Assembly (NCBI GenBank): GCA_030710605.1 | Contig: CP092882.1 | Location: 17,790,316-17,854,315 of the forward strand | Direction of reading: 5' to 3' | Origin: Cordylochernes scorpioides | Taxonomy: Eukaryota > Arthropoda > Arachnida > Pseudoscorpiones > Chernetidae | DNA: 64,000 nucleotides | Shown: positions 1 to 9,848 of the stretch, in pieces | Numbering within the stretch: the stretch's first letter is position 1 | Layout of the letters: the number at the start of each line of letters is the position of its first letter | Program-made: the position numbers and the translations under genes | Notes under the pieces: model-generated | Seen by the model: only the letters and a program-made list of their open reading frames with translations | Database searches by the model: none | What the model was told of the DNA's origin: nothing

Positions 1-3000
1 ATGGCGTGACTAGATGGCTTGGTATGTATTCTCAACAACCTAGGTTCTAAGTCTCTGTGTTGTACTCAACATGGCGTGACTAGATGGCTTGGTATGTATT
101 CTCAACAACCTAGGTTCTAAGTCTCTGTGTTGTACTCAACATGGCGTGACTAGATGGCTTGGTATGTATTCTCAACAACCTAGGTTCTAAGTCTCTGTGT
201 TGTACTCAACATGGCGTGACTAGATGGCTTGGTATGTATTCTCAACAACCTAGGTTCTAAGTCTCTGTGTTGTACTCAACATGGCGTGACTAGATGGTTT
301 GGTATGTATTCTCAACAACCTAGGTTCTAAGTGTCTGTGTTGTACTCAACATGGCGTGACTAGATGGCTTGGTATGTATTCTCAACAACCTAGGTTCTAA
401 GTCTCTGTGTTGTACTCAACATGGCGTGACTAGATGGCTTGGTATGTATTCTCAACAACCTAGGTTCTAAGTCTCTGTGTTGTACTCAACATGGCGTGAC
501 TAGATGGTTTGGTATGTATTCTCAACAACCTAGGTTCTAAGTCTCTGTGTTGTACTCAACATGGCGTGACTAGATGGTTTGGTATGTATTCTCAACAACC
601 TAGGTTCTCAGTCTCTGTGTTGTACTCAACATGGCGTGACTAGATGGTTTGGTATGTATTCTCAACAACCTAGGTTCTAAGTCTCTGTGTTGTACTCAAC
701 ATGGCGTGACTAGATGGTTTGGTATGTATTCTCAGCAACCTAGGTTCTAAGTCTCTGTGTTGTACTCAACATGGCGTGACTAGATGGCTAGGTATGTATT
801 CTCAACATCCTAGGTTCTAAGTCTCTGTGTTGTACTCAACATGGCGTGACTAGATGGCTTGGTATGTATTCTCAACAACCTAGGTTCTAAGTCTCTGTGT
901 TGTACTCAACATGGCGTGACTAGATGGCTTGGTATGTATTCTCAACAACCTAGGTTCTAAGTCTCTGTGTTGTACTCAACATGGCGTGACTAGATGGCTT
1001 GGTATGTATTCTCAACAACCTAGGTTCTAAGTCTCTGTGTTGTACTCAACATGGCGTGACTAGATGGCTTGGTATGTATTCTCAACAACCTAGGTTCTAA
1101 GTCTCTGTGTTGTACTCAACATGGCGTGACTAGATGGCTTGGTATGTATTCTCAACAACCTAGGTTCTAAGTCTCTGTGTTGTACTCAGACATGGCGTGA
1201 CTAGATGGCTTGGTATGTATTCTCAACAACCTAGGTTCTAAGTCTCTGTGTTGTACTCAACATGGCGTGACTAGATGGTTTGGTATGTATTCTCAACAAC
1301 CTAGGTTCTAAGTCTCTGTGTTGTACTCAACATGGCGTGACTAGATGGCTTGGTATGTATTCTCAACAACCTAGGTTCTAAGTCTCTGTGTTGTACTCAA
1401 CATGGCGTGACTAGATGGCTTGGTATGTATTCTCAACAACCTAGGTTCTAAGTCTCTGTGTTGTACTCAACATGGCGTGACTAGATGGCTTGGTATGTAT
1501 TCTCAACAACCTAGGTTCTAAGTCTCTGTGTTGTACTCAACATGGCGTGACTAGATGGCTTGGTATGTATTCTCAACAACCTAGGTTCTAAGTCTCTGTG
1601 TTGTACTCAACATGGCGTGACTAGATGGCTTGGTATGTATTCTCAACAACCTAGGTTCTAAGTCTCTGTGTTGTACTCAACATGGCGTGACTAGATGGCT
1701 TGGTATGTATTCTCAACAACCTAGGTTCTAAGTCTCTGTGTTGTACTCAACATGGCGTGACTAGATGGCTTGGTATGTATTCTCAACACCTAGGTTCTAA
1801 GTCTCTGTGTTGTACTCAACATGGCGTGACTAGATGGCTTGGTATGTATTCTCAACATCCTAGGTTCTAAGTCTCTGTGTTGTACTCAACATGGCGTGAC
1901 TAGATGGCTTGGTATGTATTCTCAACAACCTAGGTTCTAAGTCTCTGTGTTGTACTCAACATGGCGTGACTAGATGGCTTGGTATGTATTCTCAACAACC
2001 TAGGTTCTAAGTCTCTGTGTTGTACTCAACATGGCGTGACTAGATGGCTTGGTATGTATTCTCAACAACCTAGGTTCTAAGTCTCTGTGTTGTACTCAAC
2101 ATGGCGTGACTAGATGGCTTGGTATGTATTCTCAACAACCTAGGTTCTAAGTCTCTGTGTTGTACTCAGCATGGCGTGACTAGATGGCTTGGTATGTATT
2201 CTCAACAACCTAGGTTCTAAGTCTCTGTGTTGTACTCAACATGGCGTGACTAGATGGTTTGGTATGTATTCTCAACAACCTAGGTTCTAAGTCTCTGTGT
2301 TGTACTCAACATGGCGTGACTAGATGGCTTGGTATGTATTCTCAACAACCTAGGTTCTAAGTCTCTGTGTTGTACTCAACATGGCGTGACTAGATGGCTT
2401 GGTATGTATTCTCAACAACCTAGGTTCTAAGTCTCTGTGTTGTACTCAACATGGCGTGACTAGATGGCTTGGTATGTATTCTCAACAACCTAGGTTCTAA
2501 GTCTCTGTGTTGTACTCAACATGGCGTGACTAGATGGCTTGGTATGTATTCTCAACAACCTAGGTTCTAAGTCTCTGTGTTGTACTCAACATGGCGTGAC
2601 TAGATGGCTTGGTATGTATTCTCAACAACCTAGGTTCTAAGTCTCTGTGTTGTACTCAACATGGCGTGACTAGATGGCTTGGTATGTATTCTCAACAACC
2701 TAGGTTCTAAGTCTCTGTGTTGTACTCAACATGGCGTGACTAGATGGCTTGGTATGTATTCTCAACATCCTAGGTTCTAAGTCTCTGTGTTGTACTCAAC
2801 ATGGCGTGACTAGATGGCTTGGTATGTATTCTCAACATCCTAGGTTCTAAGTCTCTGTGTTGTACTCAACATGGCGTGACTAGATGGCTTGGTATGTATT
2901 CTCAACAACCTAGGTTCTAAGTCTCTGTGTTGTACTCAACATGGCGTGACTAGATGGCTTGGTATGTATTCTCAACAACCTAGGTTCTAAGTCTCTGTGT
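1..3000. repeat. 70-bp satellite array, about 43 copies, cut by the window edge
   Basis: A head-to-tail array of a 70-bp unit starting ATGGCGTGACTAGATGGCTT and ending TTGTACTCAAC. It runs from base 1, so its left edge lies outside the window, and stops abruptly at 3000, where the last unit changes into TTAAGACGTC. Copies are nearly identical. Recurrent single-base variants exist (GGCTT/GGTTT, AACAACC/AACATCC), with rare one-base indels near 1189 and 1787. The unit has stop codons in its ATG frame (ATG GCG TGA), so no protein is implied. High homogeneity suggests recent amplification or gene conversion. Confidence 0.97.
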
Positions 3001-3299
3001 TTAAGACGTCATGGGTAACCTAATCCCCGAGGCCACTCCCGAAGAAGTCTCTCCCTAACCCTAGCTGTAAACATGGCGATAAATCTTGCCGTTTCGGCTC
3101 GTTGTTGCATCAGGGTGTCGCCTTACATCCGTTGGGTGGTCGGAGATTGGTCTCAATACTTTCTGTATCGTTGTTCTCACTTTCTTTTATTGCGCATTTC
3201 TTTGAACTCTTGGAATATATCGATGTCCCAACTTTCTGGGGGATTGCTGCCAGGTCCTTCTCATTCGCTGTTTCTAATTAAAGTCTTTGTTTAATCTTG
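3001..3299. other. Junction sequence between satellite and MITE array
   Basis: About 300 bp of mixed composition, GC-richer than its surroundings, between the 70-bp satellite and the next tandem array. A 73-codon forward frame (3073-3294) covers most of it but shows no recognisable motif. I see no gene. Confidence 0.4.
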
Positions 3300-3736
3300 A
3301 AATACACTCATGGACAAAACTTAAGGAAGTTGTACCTTTTAGCTTTTATATCGGGATTCAGACATTAACACTTAAAGATATTACAGTTACCTTTATTGAA
3401 GATACACTCATGGACAAAATTTAAGGAAGTTGTACCTTTTAGCATGTATATCGGGATTCAGACAATAACACTGAAAGATATTACAGTGACCTTTATTGAA
3501 TATACACTCATGGACAAAACTAAAGGAAGTTGTACCTTTTAGCATGTATATCAGGATTCAGACAATAACCCTGAAAGATATTACAGTGACCTTTATTGAA
3601 TATACACTCATGGACAAAACTTAAGGAAGTTTTAGCTTTTATATCGGGATTCATACAATAACTCTGAAAGATATTAAAGTGACCTTTATTGAATATACAC
3701 TCATGGACAAAACTTAAGGAAGTTGTTCCTTTTAGC
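3300..3736 (+). repeat. Tandem array (~100-bp unit) built from the left half of a Tc1-like MITE
   Basis: Five head-to-tail units begin at about 3303, 3403, 3502, 3601 and 3695, each starting with the terminal motif ACACTCATGGACAAAAC, followed by TTAAGGAAGTTGTACC and ending near GTGACCTTTATTGAA. The same ~100 bp is the left half of the dispersed MITE found whole at 12.7, 18.2, 35.4 and 49.2 kb. Here the right half is missing and only the left half is multiplied. Reverse-strand frames across it are by-products of the repeat. Confidence 0.9.
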
Positions 3737-3742
3737 ATGAGT

Positions 3743-3990
3743 CTACTTCACCCACATACGGAGTGTTTCTAAAATTGTTTCAATTGGCTCTCGATTCTTA
3801 AATAAGTCCATTTCCACCTGTGAGTGTAAGTAACCAAACAGGGCTCTAGTATCTCTGGTAAGTGCACAAGTCAAACGATTTCGACATGTGTGGACATGTG
3901 TCGTACTTACAGTAAAAGCAGTCGCTAACTTACTACCATGATTATCATGGCCTGTACTTGGGATATGCACCATCCACTAATGTATATTCT
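3743..3990 (+). mobile_element. SINE family A copy, 5'-truncated and diverged
   Basis: Shares the family A body with the copies at 5.0, 14.0 and 18.9 kb in the same order: the GAGTGTAAGTAACCAAAC block, the block ending GACATGTGTGGACATGTG, CAGTAAAAGCAGTCGCTAAC, and ATGATTATCATGGCCTGTAC. The tRNA-like head expected upstream is missing or unrecognisable. It sits directly against the MITE-derived tandem array. Confidence 0.75.
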
Positions 3991-4309
3991 GCCATATATA
4001 AGATTGGGTCAATAAGTAATGCAACAATCAACCTAGCAAAATATATAAATAATTTATTATCATAAAATACATGTTTTCTGGTAAATAAAACACTATGCTT
4101 TTCATACCTGCAATCAGAATTGATTTATCTCTTGTATTTTTTCAGATATGGAGCCTAATGTTAAAACAAGAATCCGACAACGGTCGGTGACCGAGTTCCT
4201 CTTTAAGTCTTTTATTTTTAAGTACTTGTATATATGCATTGTAACATGATATACTGTCTTGATGGTTACATCTATGATGTTATGTTGTTGTCGTGTCCAA
4301 CAAAGAGCC

Positions 4310-4700
4310 TCAGATGTCTCCATACATCTCTATCACAGCAGCAGCAATATCCACTATCTTAGGTATGTAAAGCTGCTGCTCTGGGTCTAAGTCAATTTTC
4401 TGCAAGGCTGCGGCCATTGCTGGACATGAGAATATGTGAGTAGGTGTTAGTTCCACACCAGGACAGTAGTTGCATGCTTTATAAGTTCTTGTGCCATCTG
4501 GATGTATTGTCATTCCTTTATAGTGTTTTGTTCTAAGTCTTGTTATAGTTTTTGTCAGTTTTCTTCAGAGTTTATTTCACATATTTGATCTTTTCTTATT
4601 TTTTGTTTGATTATCTTGTATTTTGCCAAAGCATCAGCGTCAAACACTGACATTTGTTCTTTCCTTTGGCTCAGCTTTCTGGCTTCTTTTGCCAATTCAC
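4310..4700 (-). pseudogene. Non-LTR retrotransposon 3' end: RNase H tail plus C-terminal CCHC-like finger, frameshifted
   Basis: On the reverse strand, 4700 down to about 4565 encodes ELAKEARKLSQRKEQM and further residues typical of the C-terminal end of a LINE RNase H domain. A one-base frameshift near 4560 leads into TITRLRTKHYKGMTI, then ACNYCPGVELTPTHIFSCP, ending YGDI at 4310. Spacing C-x2-C-x8-H-x4-C matches the terminal finger of Jockey/R1-like elements with RNase H. This is the 3' remnant of an R1/Jockey-type LINE. Reverse transcriptase and endonuclease are absent. The wording of the finger resembles spider LINE proteins as I recall them, which is my main clue to the host group. Confidence 0.7.
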
Positions 4701-5011
4701 TATGATGTTATCCATAGGCTAAAAGTGAAAAGCCATACATGGATATGGAAAAACCCATTCATAGAATATAACAACGACCTTGAAGGGAATGCCAATTCTT
4801 TTATCTGCTACATATGACACCAGCATCGATTATCAATTCCAAGGTTGAAACTTTTCAAAATGGCGCAACCACCTGCAATAACCAAGCTATATTTCCTGTC
4901 TATAAACGTTCACCGTAAATTGACAAAATTGACCGTGTGGCAATTTGACCCGCTGTCTTTCCAGGAAGTCTTCTGCACCGATTGTAGGATCTTGGACCCC
5001 GCTTTTCATAT

Positions 5012-5390
5012 TATCCCTAGTACACGTGGCCATGATACTCATCTTTTTAATCATTATCCCTAGTACACGTGGCCATGATAATAATCTTTTTAATCATTAT
5101 CCCTAGTACACGTGGTACAGGCCATGATAATCATTTTTCATTATCTCTAGAACACGTGGTACAGGCTACACATATGAAAAGCAGTTTGAATTTTGCACTT
5201 GCAAATCTGCCTGAGCCCCGTTTGGTTACTTGCACTCGCTGATGGGGTTGGACTTTTGCAAAAATCGGGGGCGATTGGAGCTTTTTTTTTTTATCAGAAA
5301 AAAGTGCCCAATGCAGGATTCGATCCCGGGTCGTAGCGCTCGAAAACCAACGGTTTAGACAATACTTCCACCGACCCCCATGATAATCAT
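5012..5390 (-). mobile_element. SINE family A, near full length with tRNA-like head and tandem tail
   Basis: Read on the reverse strand, 5390-5310 is a tRNA-like head: GTCTAAACCGTTGG resembles an A box and GGGATCGAATCC is a good B box. A T-run (5281-5292 on this strand as A/T tract) follows, then the family body (GTCCAACCCCATCAGCGAG, GTAACCAAACGGGGC, ATGATTATCATGGCC). The 3' end consists of four repeats of a 43-44 bp unit containing CCACGTGTACTAGGGATA at 5142, 5098, 5055 and 5012. A Pol III-transcribed, LINE-mobilised element is the expected biology for this class. The head type was not assigned to an isoacceptor. Confidence 0.8.
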
Positions 5391-5514
5391 GGTTGGTAAT
5401 AGATGGCGACTGATTTTACTGTAAAAATGCACCACATGTCTACATTAAATAATTTGACTTTAGCGCTGTAGAATGGATGATATCGGGGGAGGGAGTTGTG
5501 GAAGGTCATTTACC

Positions 5515-6290
5515 TTAAGGGGCGACATAGAGGTGACAACCCACCAATCACATCTCGTTATTCCCACCACGTGATCGAAACCCTCCAATAAATGATTGAC
5601 AACCTTTGATTCTTACATCGTTTACGAATCTTATAAAAGAGATTTCAATATAAAGACATAGTGAACTATCTGTTAATGAATGAGTCAGGTAACCCACCAA
5701 TCACATCTCGTTATTCCTACCACGTGATTGAAATCCTCCAATAAATGGTTGACAATCTTTAATCCTCTCACATCGTTTACGAATCTTATAACAAGAGATT
5801 TCAATATAAGGACATAGCGCGGTATCTGTTAATGAATGATCCAGGTAACCCACCAATCACATCTCGTTATTCCCACCACGTGATCGAGATCCTCCAATAA
5901 ATGATTGACAATCTTTGATCCTCTCACATCGTTTACGAATCTTATAACAAGAGATTTCAATATAAAAACATAGCGCACTATCTGTTAATGAATGAGCTAG
6001 GTAACCCACCAATCATATCTCGTTATTCCCACCACGTGATTGAAATCCTCCAATAAATGGTCTACAATCTTTGATTCTCGTTTCTCTTTCGTTTACGAAT
6101 CTTATAACAAGAGATTTCAATATAAAAGACATAGCGCACCATATGTTAATGAATGAGTCAGGTAACCCACCAATCACATCTCGTTATTCCCACCACGTGA
6201 TCGAAATCCTCCAATAAATGGTTGACAATCTTAGATCCCCGAATCATTTAAGAATCTTATAACAAGAGATTTCAATACAAAGCCCTAACC
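5515..6290. repeat. Five-copy tandem array, ~157-bp unit, with CACGTG in each unit
   Basis: Units begin with CCCACCAATCACATCTCG at about 5539, 5693, 5849, 6005 and 6166, giving periods of 154-161 bp. Each contains CCACGTGAT followed by CTCCAATAAATG, TTTACGAATCTTATAA and a GAGATTTCAATATAA block. Divergence is a few percent to about 10 percent, with small indels. A related sixth unit lies at 6596-6735. No coding potential was seen. The first and sixth units share the leader GGGGCGACATAGAGGTGAC, suggesting the array grew from one dispersed element. Confidence 0.92.
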
Positions 6291-6329
6291 CGCCATCTAT
6301 ATACACAAGAAGTGGAATCATAAAGCATT

Positions 6330-6576
6330 AATGCTTTTTTTATAAACAAAATAAACGTATGTCCATAGTTTGATAAAATACCATGACTAAGATCCCACTC
6401 TTCAGTATAGCATATATAATCAGAATTGTCAGATACAGTATTAGAGCTCTAAGAAGCGGCGGTTTGGTAGATTCAATTGACGAAGCCGCTGGGAGAGTTC
6501 ACCACTGATAAGCCAAGCCCTTCCACTAATTTCCATCGTAGTAAGGATAGAGTTTTTTTTTTTTTTTTTTTTTTTG
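6330..6576 (+). mobile_element. Foldback/pseudoknot family element (single arm)
   Basis: Contains the family landmarks TCCATAGTTTGATAAAATA, CAGTATTAGAGCTCTAAGAA, then TTGACGAAGCC, GGGAGAGTTCACCACTGA and AAGCCAAGCCCTTCC, followed by CATCGTAGTAAGGATAG and a T-run (6553-6576). The same order occurs at 45.2-45.5 kb and 54.3-54.5 kb. Only one arm is present here, so this copy is not a complete inverted repeat. The family's RNA structure is described under the 54.2-kb copy. Confidence 0.65.
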
Positions 6577-6595
6577 TAAAAGAAACATTTTTACC

Positions 6596-6735
6596 TTAGG
6601 GGGCGACATAGAGGTGACAACCCACCAATTACATCTCTTTATTCCCATCACGTGATCGAAATCCTCCAATAAATGATTGACAACCTTTGATTCTCGCATC
6701 GTTTACGAATCTTATAACAAGAGATTTCAATATAT
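6596..6735. repeat. Isolated sixth unit of the ~157-bp repeat
   Basis: Starts with GGGGCGACATAGAGGTGAC like the first unit of the array at 5.5 kb and keeps CCACCAAT, CACGTGATCGAAATCC and the GAGATTTCAATATA ending. It is separated from the array by the foldback element at 6.33-6.58 kb, which suggests insertion next to or within the array. The 300 bp that follow (6736-7030) hold nothing I recognise. Confidence 0.85.
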
Positions 6736-7224
6736 ATGTAAATAATATTTATGAATCTTTCTAAGTCGCTTTCTGTGTATCTTTCCATGTTGAATATTTT
6801 CTTTGTTATATTTGTATGTGCATTTAGCGCAAGTGTCCCTAAGGGGACATAGCGTTTTGAATTGAAATAAATAAAAGAAACATTTGTAAGATTTTTATGA
6901 ATCCAATTCAACATATTCAAAAAGTAGAGTTAAAATTATTTCTGTTTTTCAGCTATAGATTGCGCTAGGTTGATGATGCTATTTGAAATCCACAATAAAT
7001 ACCTGAAAGCCTGATGTATTTAAATAAATACTGATAGAGAGGCGGCACGAATTTGACGAGTGGACGACGGTTCTGATTTCGAGAAAGTTCTTTATCAGGG
7101 GAAGTCAGTCGATGATAGTACTGGCGGCTGTGTAGATCTCAGCCTCTATACTGCCATCTACCGATCTACGTTCTATCAAGAACAACAAACGAAATAGCGA
7201 TGGCTCATTCCTTGAGTTACTTCT

Positions 7225-7376
7225 AAATACAAAAGATAGAGGCTGTCTGGCCGGCATTCATAACTCTTAAAATTAAAGATACTTCGGCCAGTATATCTTT
7301 TTATTATTTCTATAGATATTTATATAGGCAATAAAAAGATTTACTTGGCCGAAGTATCTTTAATTTTAAGAGCTAA
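7225..7376. mobile_element. Inverted-repeat element (GCCGGCATTCAT family), short form
   Basis: Arms CTTAAAATTAAAGATACTTC and its complement GAAGTATCTTTAATTTTAAG (7267-7286 and 7353-7372) flank an AT-rich loop, and TATCTTTTTATT/AATAAAAAGAT extends the pairing. The left side is preceded by GGCTGTCTGGCCGGCATTCA, shared with 22.05 kb and 48.4 kb. Those two copies contain hammerhead-like cores. This short copy has lost that segment. Confidence 0.75.
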
Positions 7377-7422
7377 ATATAAAAGAACAAGAATAAAGCG
7401 AAGAATTTATTGATGGAAATTT

Positions 7423-7500
7423 TGCCGGTAGGATAGTGGTCTATTGAGAGCTATTAGGCCGAAATCCTGGTCTCCAGGTGGGCGCTTTGAACTTGTAAAA
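7423..7500 (+). other. Possible tRNA-derived SINE head
   Basis: GGTAGGATAGTGGTCTATTG resembles the 5' part of an Asp/Glu-type tRNA (GGTAGTATAGTGGT) and could hold an A box. About 45 bp further on, GCGCTTTGAACTTG is a poor B-box match. The anticodon arm does not fold convincingly. This is weak evidence for an old tRNA-derived element, not for a functional tRNA gene. Confidence 0.25.
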
Positions 7501-7678
7501 TCTAGTGTTGTTGCTTTTTCATCGACTCGGTTCTGCAAGTTTGCAGGGACGTTAGATATATGGCGCATAGTTGTTGCCTCTATTTTGATGGGAGAGGCGA
7601 TCTTTCTTTTAATTGAAGAATTTATTCTATTCGGGTTTTATTAACACAAGATTTTAAACCTCTCCGTTCTTCCACAGA

Positions 7679-8045
7679 TTTGAATCGCTTCTCGGCTTTT
7701 TGGCTATGGTTAAAGATCTACAGTTTTGAATCGCTTCTCGGCTTTTTGGCTATGGTTAAAGATCTACAGTTTTGAATCACTTCTCGGCCTTTTGGCTATG
7801 GTCAAATATCTACAGATTTGAATCTCTTCTCGGCCTTTTGGCTATGGTCAAAGGTCTACGGTTTTGAATCTCTTCTCGGCTTTTTGGCTATGGTTAAATA
7901 TCTACAGTTTTGAATCGCTTCTGCGCCTTTTGGCTATGGTTAAAGATCTACAGTTTTGAATCGCTTCTCGGCTTTTTGGCTCTATGGTTAAAGATCTACA
8001 GCTTTGAATCACTTCTCGGACTTTTGGTTCTGGTCAAAGTTTTGT
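7679..8045 (+). repeat. 46-bp minisatellite, eight units, core resembling the 5' end of U2 snRNA
   Basis: Units start with TGAATC at about 7681, 7727, 7773, 7819, 7865, 7911, 7957 and 8005. The core of the third unit reads ATCACTTCTCGGCCTTTTGG followed by CTATGGTCAAA. The 5' end of U2 snRNA is ATCGCTTCTCGGCCTTTTGG then CTAAGATCAA, so about 26-27 of 30 positions agree. The U2 branch-point recognition part (GTAGTATCTG) is represented only by a weak ATCTACAG. The last unit is degenerate. The rest of U2 (Sm site, 3' stem-loops) is not visible. An array seeded by a U2 5' fragment is the simplest reading. Confidence 0.85.
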
Positions 8046-8629
8046 CTGTGGCTTAATGAGAAACTTCAGGTTTGATACTCAAGACGACCTAAGTTCTCCA
8101 GGAGGAAATCTGGTGAAGACGTTGTTAGAAAACTAATTTATACATTTAAGGCAGCATTTGCATAAACTTTAATGAAAATCATGTAAGGATATATATACTC
8201 TGAAATTGTAGACGAACAGAGATGTGCCAAACCCAAATAAAAGAAGCACTGTTCACATTCGTCTTGAATCCACTCAGAATGTTGTTATGAGAAGATGATA
8301 TTCAAGATACGGACTGTATCCCATTGTATTCTTCGTTGTTCCAGGCTTCAGCTAGAAATTTCAAATTTGGCAGTTTCTCATGTCAAAACGTAACAAGTCA
8401 AATACTTACAAGTTTTTCTCTAATTCATTGGCCTGATGAGATCTTTGCTTAATTGTACTACCAGTTCTACAGTTCAGTAGAAAAGCTTAAAATATATTTA
8501 AACAATAAAAAAGAAGATATCTAGAAAACACACAGTAGTTGTTATATCTCTCCAACAAGACATGTGTATAGTTGATTGTCTATTTATCTATTGATTCTTT
8601 CTTCCAATTTTTCCTCTTTCTTGGACTCC

Positions 8630-8690
8630 GAGACGAGAGTCTGTAAGACGAAATGTCTTAATAAAAGTAATTTGTTGCTGTTGTTTTCAC
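8630..8690 (+). mobile_element. Retroelement 3' tail with hairpin before AATAAA
   Basis: GAGAGTCTGTAAGACGAAAT then GTCTTAATAAAAG forms the TAAGAC/GTCTTA hairpin immediately upstream of AATAAA and is followed by a TTGTTGCTGTTG-type short tandem tail. The same arrangement recurs at least nine more times in the window. It marks the 3' end of a LINE or LINE-dependent SINE whose body is not recognisable here. Confidence 0.55.
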
Positions 8691-8699
8691 CTCCATCTT

Positions 8700-9380
8700 A
8701 TTCTTTACGAATCACAAAGTCAATAATAATAATAATAACTTCACTTTTATAAAGCTCTTGTTTCAAACATTAATTGACCCATCTCCGGTTTATATCTAAC
8801 GCTCTATAACTTAATCATAAACTCTAACCTGATTTATTCTATGCTGAAATCAATAACTCCTTTAAAAAAATTCGATCAAATTAATATATTCGATTTTATA
8901 TATGATTTATACACTAGTAAAATAGAATGGGGGTAAACCCAGAAGAAACTAATTAAATATGAAATTTGGTACGGATGTTTAACAGAGAGCCTATTCACAT
9001 ATACCAAATGATCAAAAATAAAAATAATTTGAATTTAACTATTTATTAAACGCTTTACATCCAAAATGTATTTATTATATAATTTATACAATATATAAAT
9101 TTAGTTCATTTGAGCCAAATTCAATGTTTTTTTTTTTTTTTTTGTTGTCCTGCAATTCTTTTTGGTCGTAACACTTTCTATATCTCTCTCTCTCTATCTC
9201 TCTCTCTTTCACTCTATCACTTTCTATAGTGTAAATTACAATTTTTTTTAATCAACGGTATATTTGTTGCTAATCAAGACTTTATTCATATTTAAAATAT
9301 CATTCAAAGTTTTTTTATTGAAAATATATAGATATATTAAAATAATAATATAAATATGCGTTAAAAATCATATCAAAATC
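8700..9380. other. AT-rich spacer
   Basis: Very AT-rich, with a T-run at about 9126-9143 and a CT-rich microsatellite near 9178-9215. I see no gene, RNA or structured repeat here or in 8046-8630. Confidence 0.5.
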
Positions 9381-9383
9381 GAT

Positions 9384-9574
9384 TAAAAGGAATTAAAAAC
9401 ACGTCGAGATTCTCCATCGTTTTTAAACGTACCAAAGTAACTTTTTAAAGAAATAAAAATATGGCTTTACAAAAAATACTATTTTAATTTAAAGCCATAT
9501 TTTTATTTCTTTAGAATTTTCCTTGGCATTTTTACAAAGGAATGAGAATCGGCGTGTTTTTAATTCCTTTTAAT
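9384..9574. mobile_element. Foldback element, arms ~85 bp
   Basis: Left arm AAAAGGAATTAAAAACACG at about 9385 pairs with CGTGTTTTTAATTCCTTTT ending about 9572. Inner arms AAAGAAATAAAAATATGGC and GCCATATTTTTATTTCTTT also pair, leaving an AT-rich loop of about 20 bp near 9473-9492. There are mismatches between the two paired blocks. No coding content. It is a MITE-like foldback of unknown superfamily. Confidence 0.75.
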
Positions 9575-9848
9575 AATTTTATTATACACACCAAAATTAT
9601 TTTTAAAAAATGGGGAAATAGACTAAATTCAACATGAAATATCGCCAACCACCCGGATTGTTCTTTAGATTTAATTCTTTTGGTTATTATATTAAAAAAA
9701 ATGAAATTTAAAATAATAGTGAGATATTTTGAAATCGGAGAGAGGGCTTAAAACAAACTATTTATTTTTAATTGAATGTAAAAAGTAAATGTAAATATAT
9801 ATATATAATATAATAAATCTTTTAAAGGTAAAGACTCTTCTAGTAAGG

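Noticed and set aside
1-3000. Regular repeats as a CRISPR array
   Set aside because: Units are contiguous and nearly identical over their full 70 bp with no unique spacers, and the genome is clearly eukaryotic.
1-3000. Satellite as a telomere
   Set aside because: The unit is 70 bp with no TTAGG/TTAGGG-like motif and is followed by ordinary interspersed repeats.
3520-3738. Reverse frame with repeated SFVHECIFNKGH peptide
   Set aside because: The repeat comes from the MITE-derived tandem units. No start or expression context.
4001-4035. GGGTCAATAAGTAATGCAAC as a mariner end
   Set aside because: Similar in style to mariner termini, but no matching inverted end or transposase was found nearby.
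7679-8045. Functional U2 snRNA gene
   Set aside because: Only the first ~30 nt are represented, in tandem, without Sm site, stem-loops II-IV or snRNA promoter elements.
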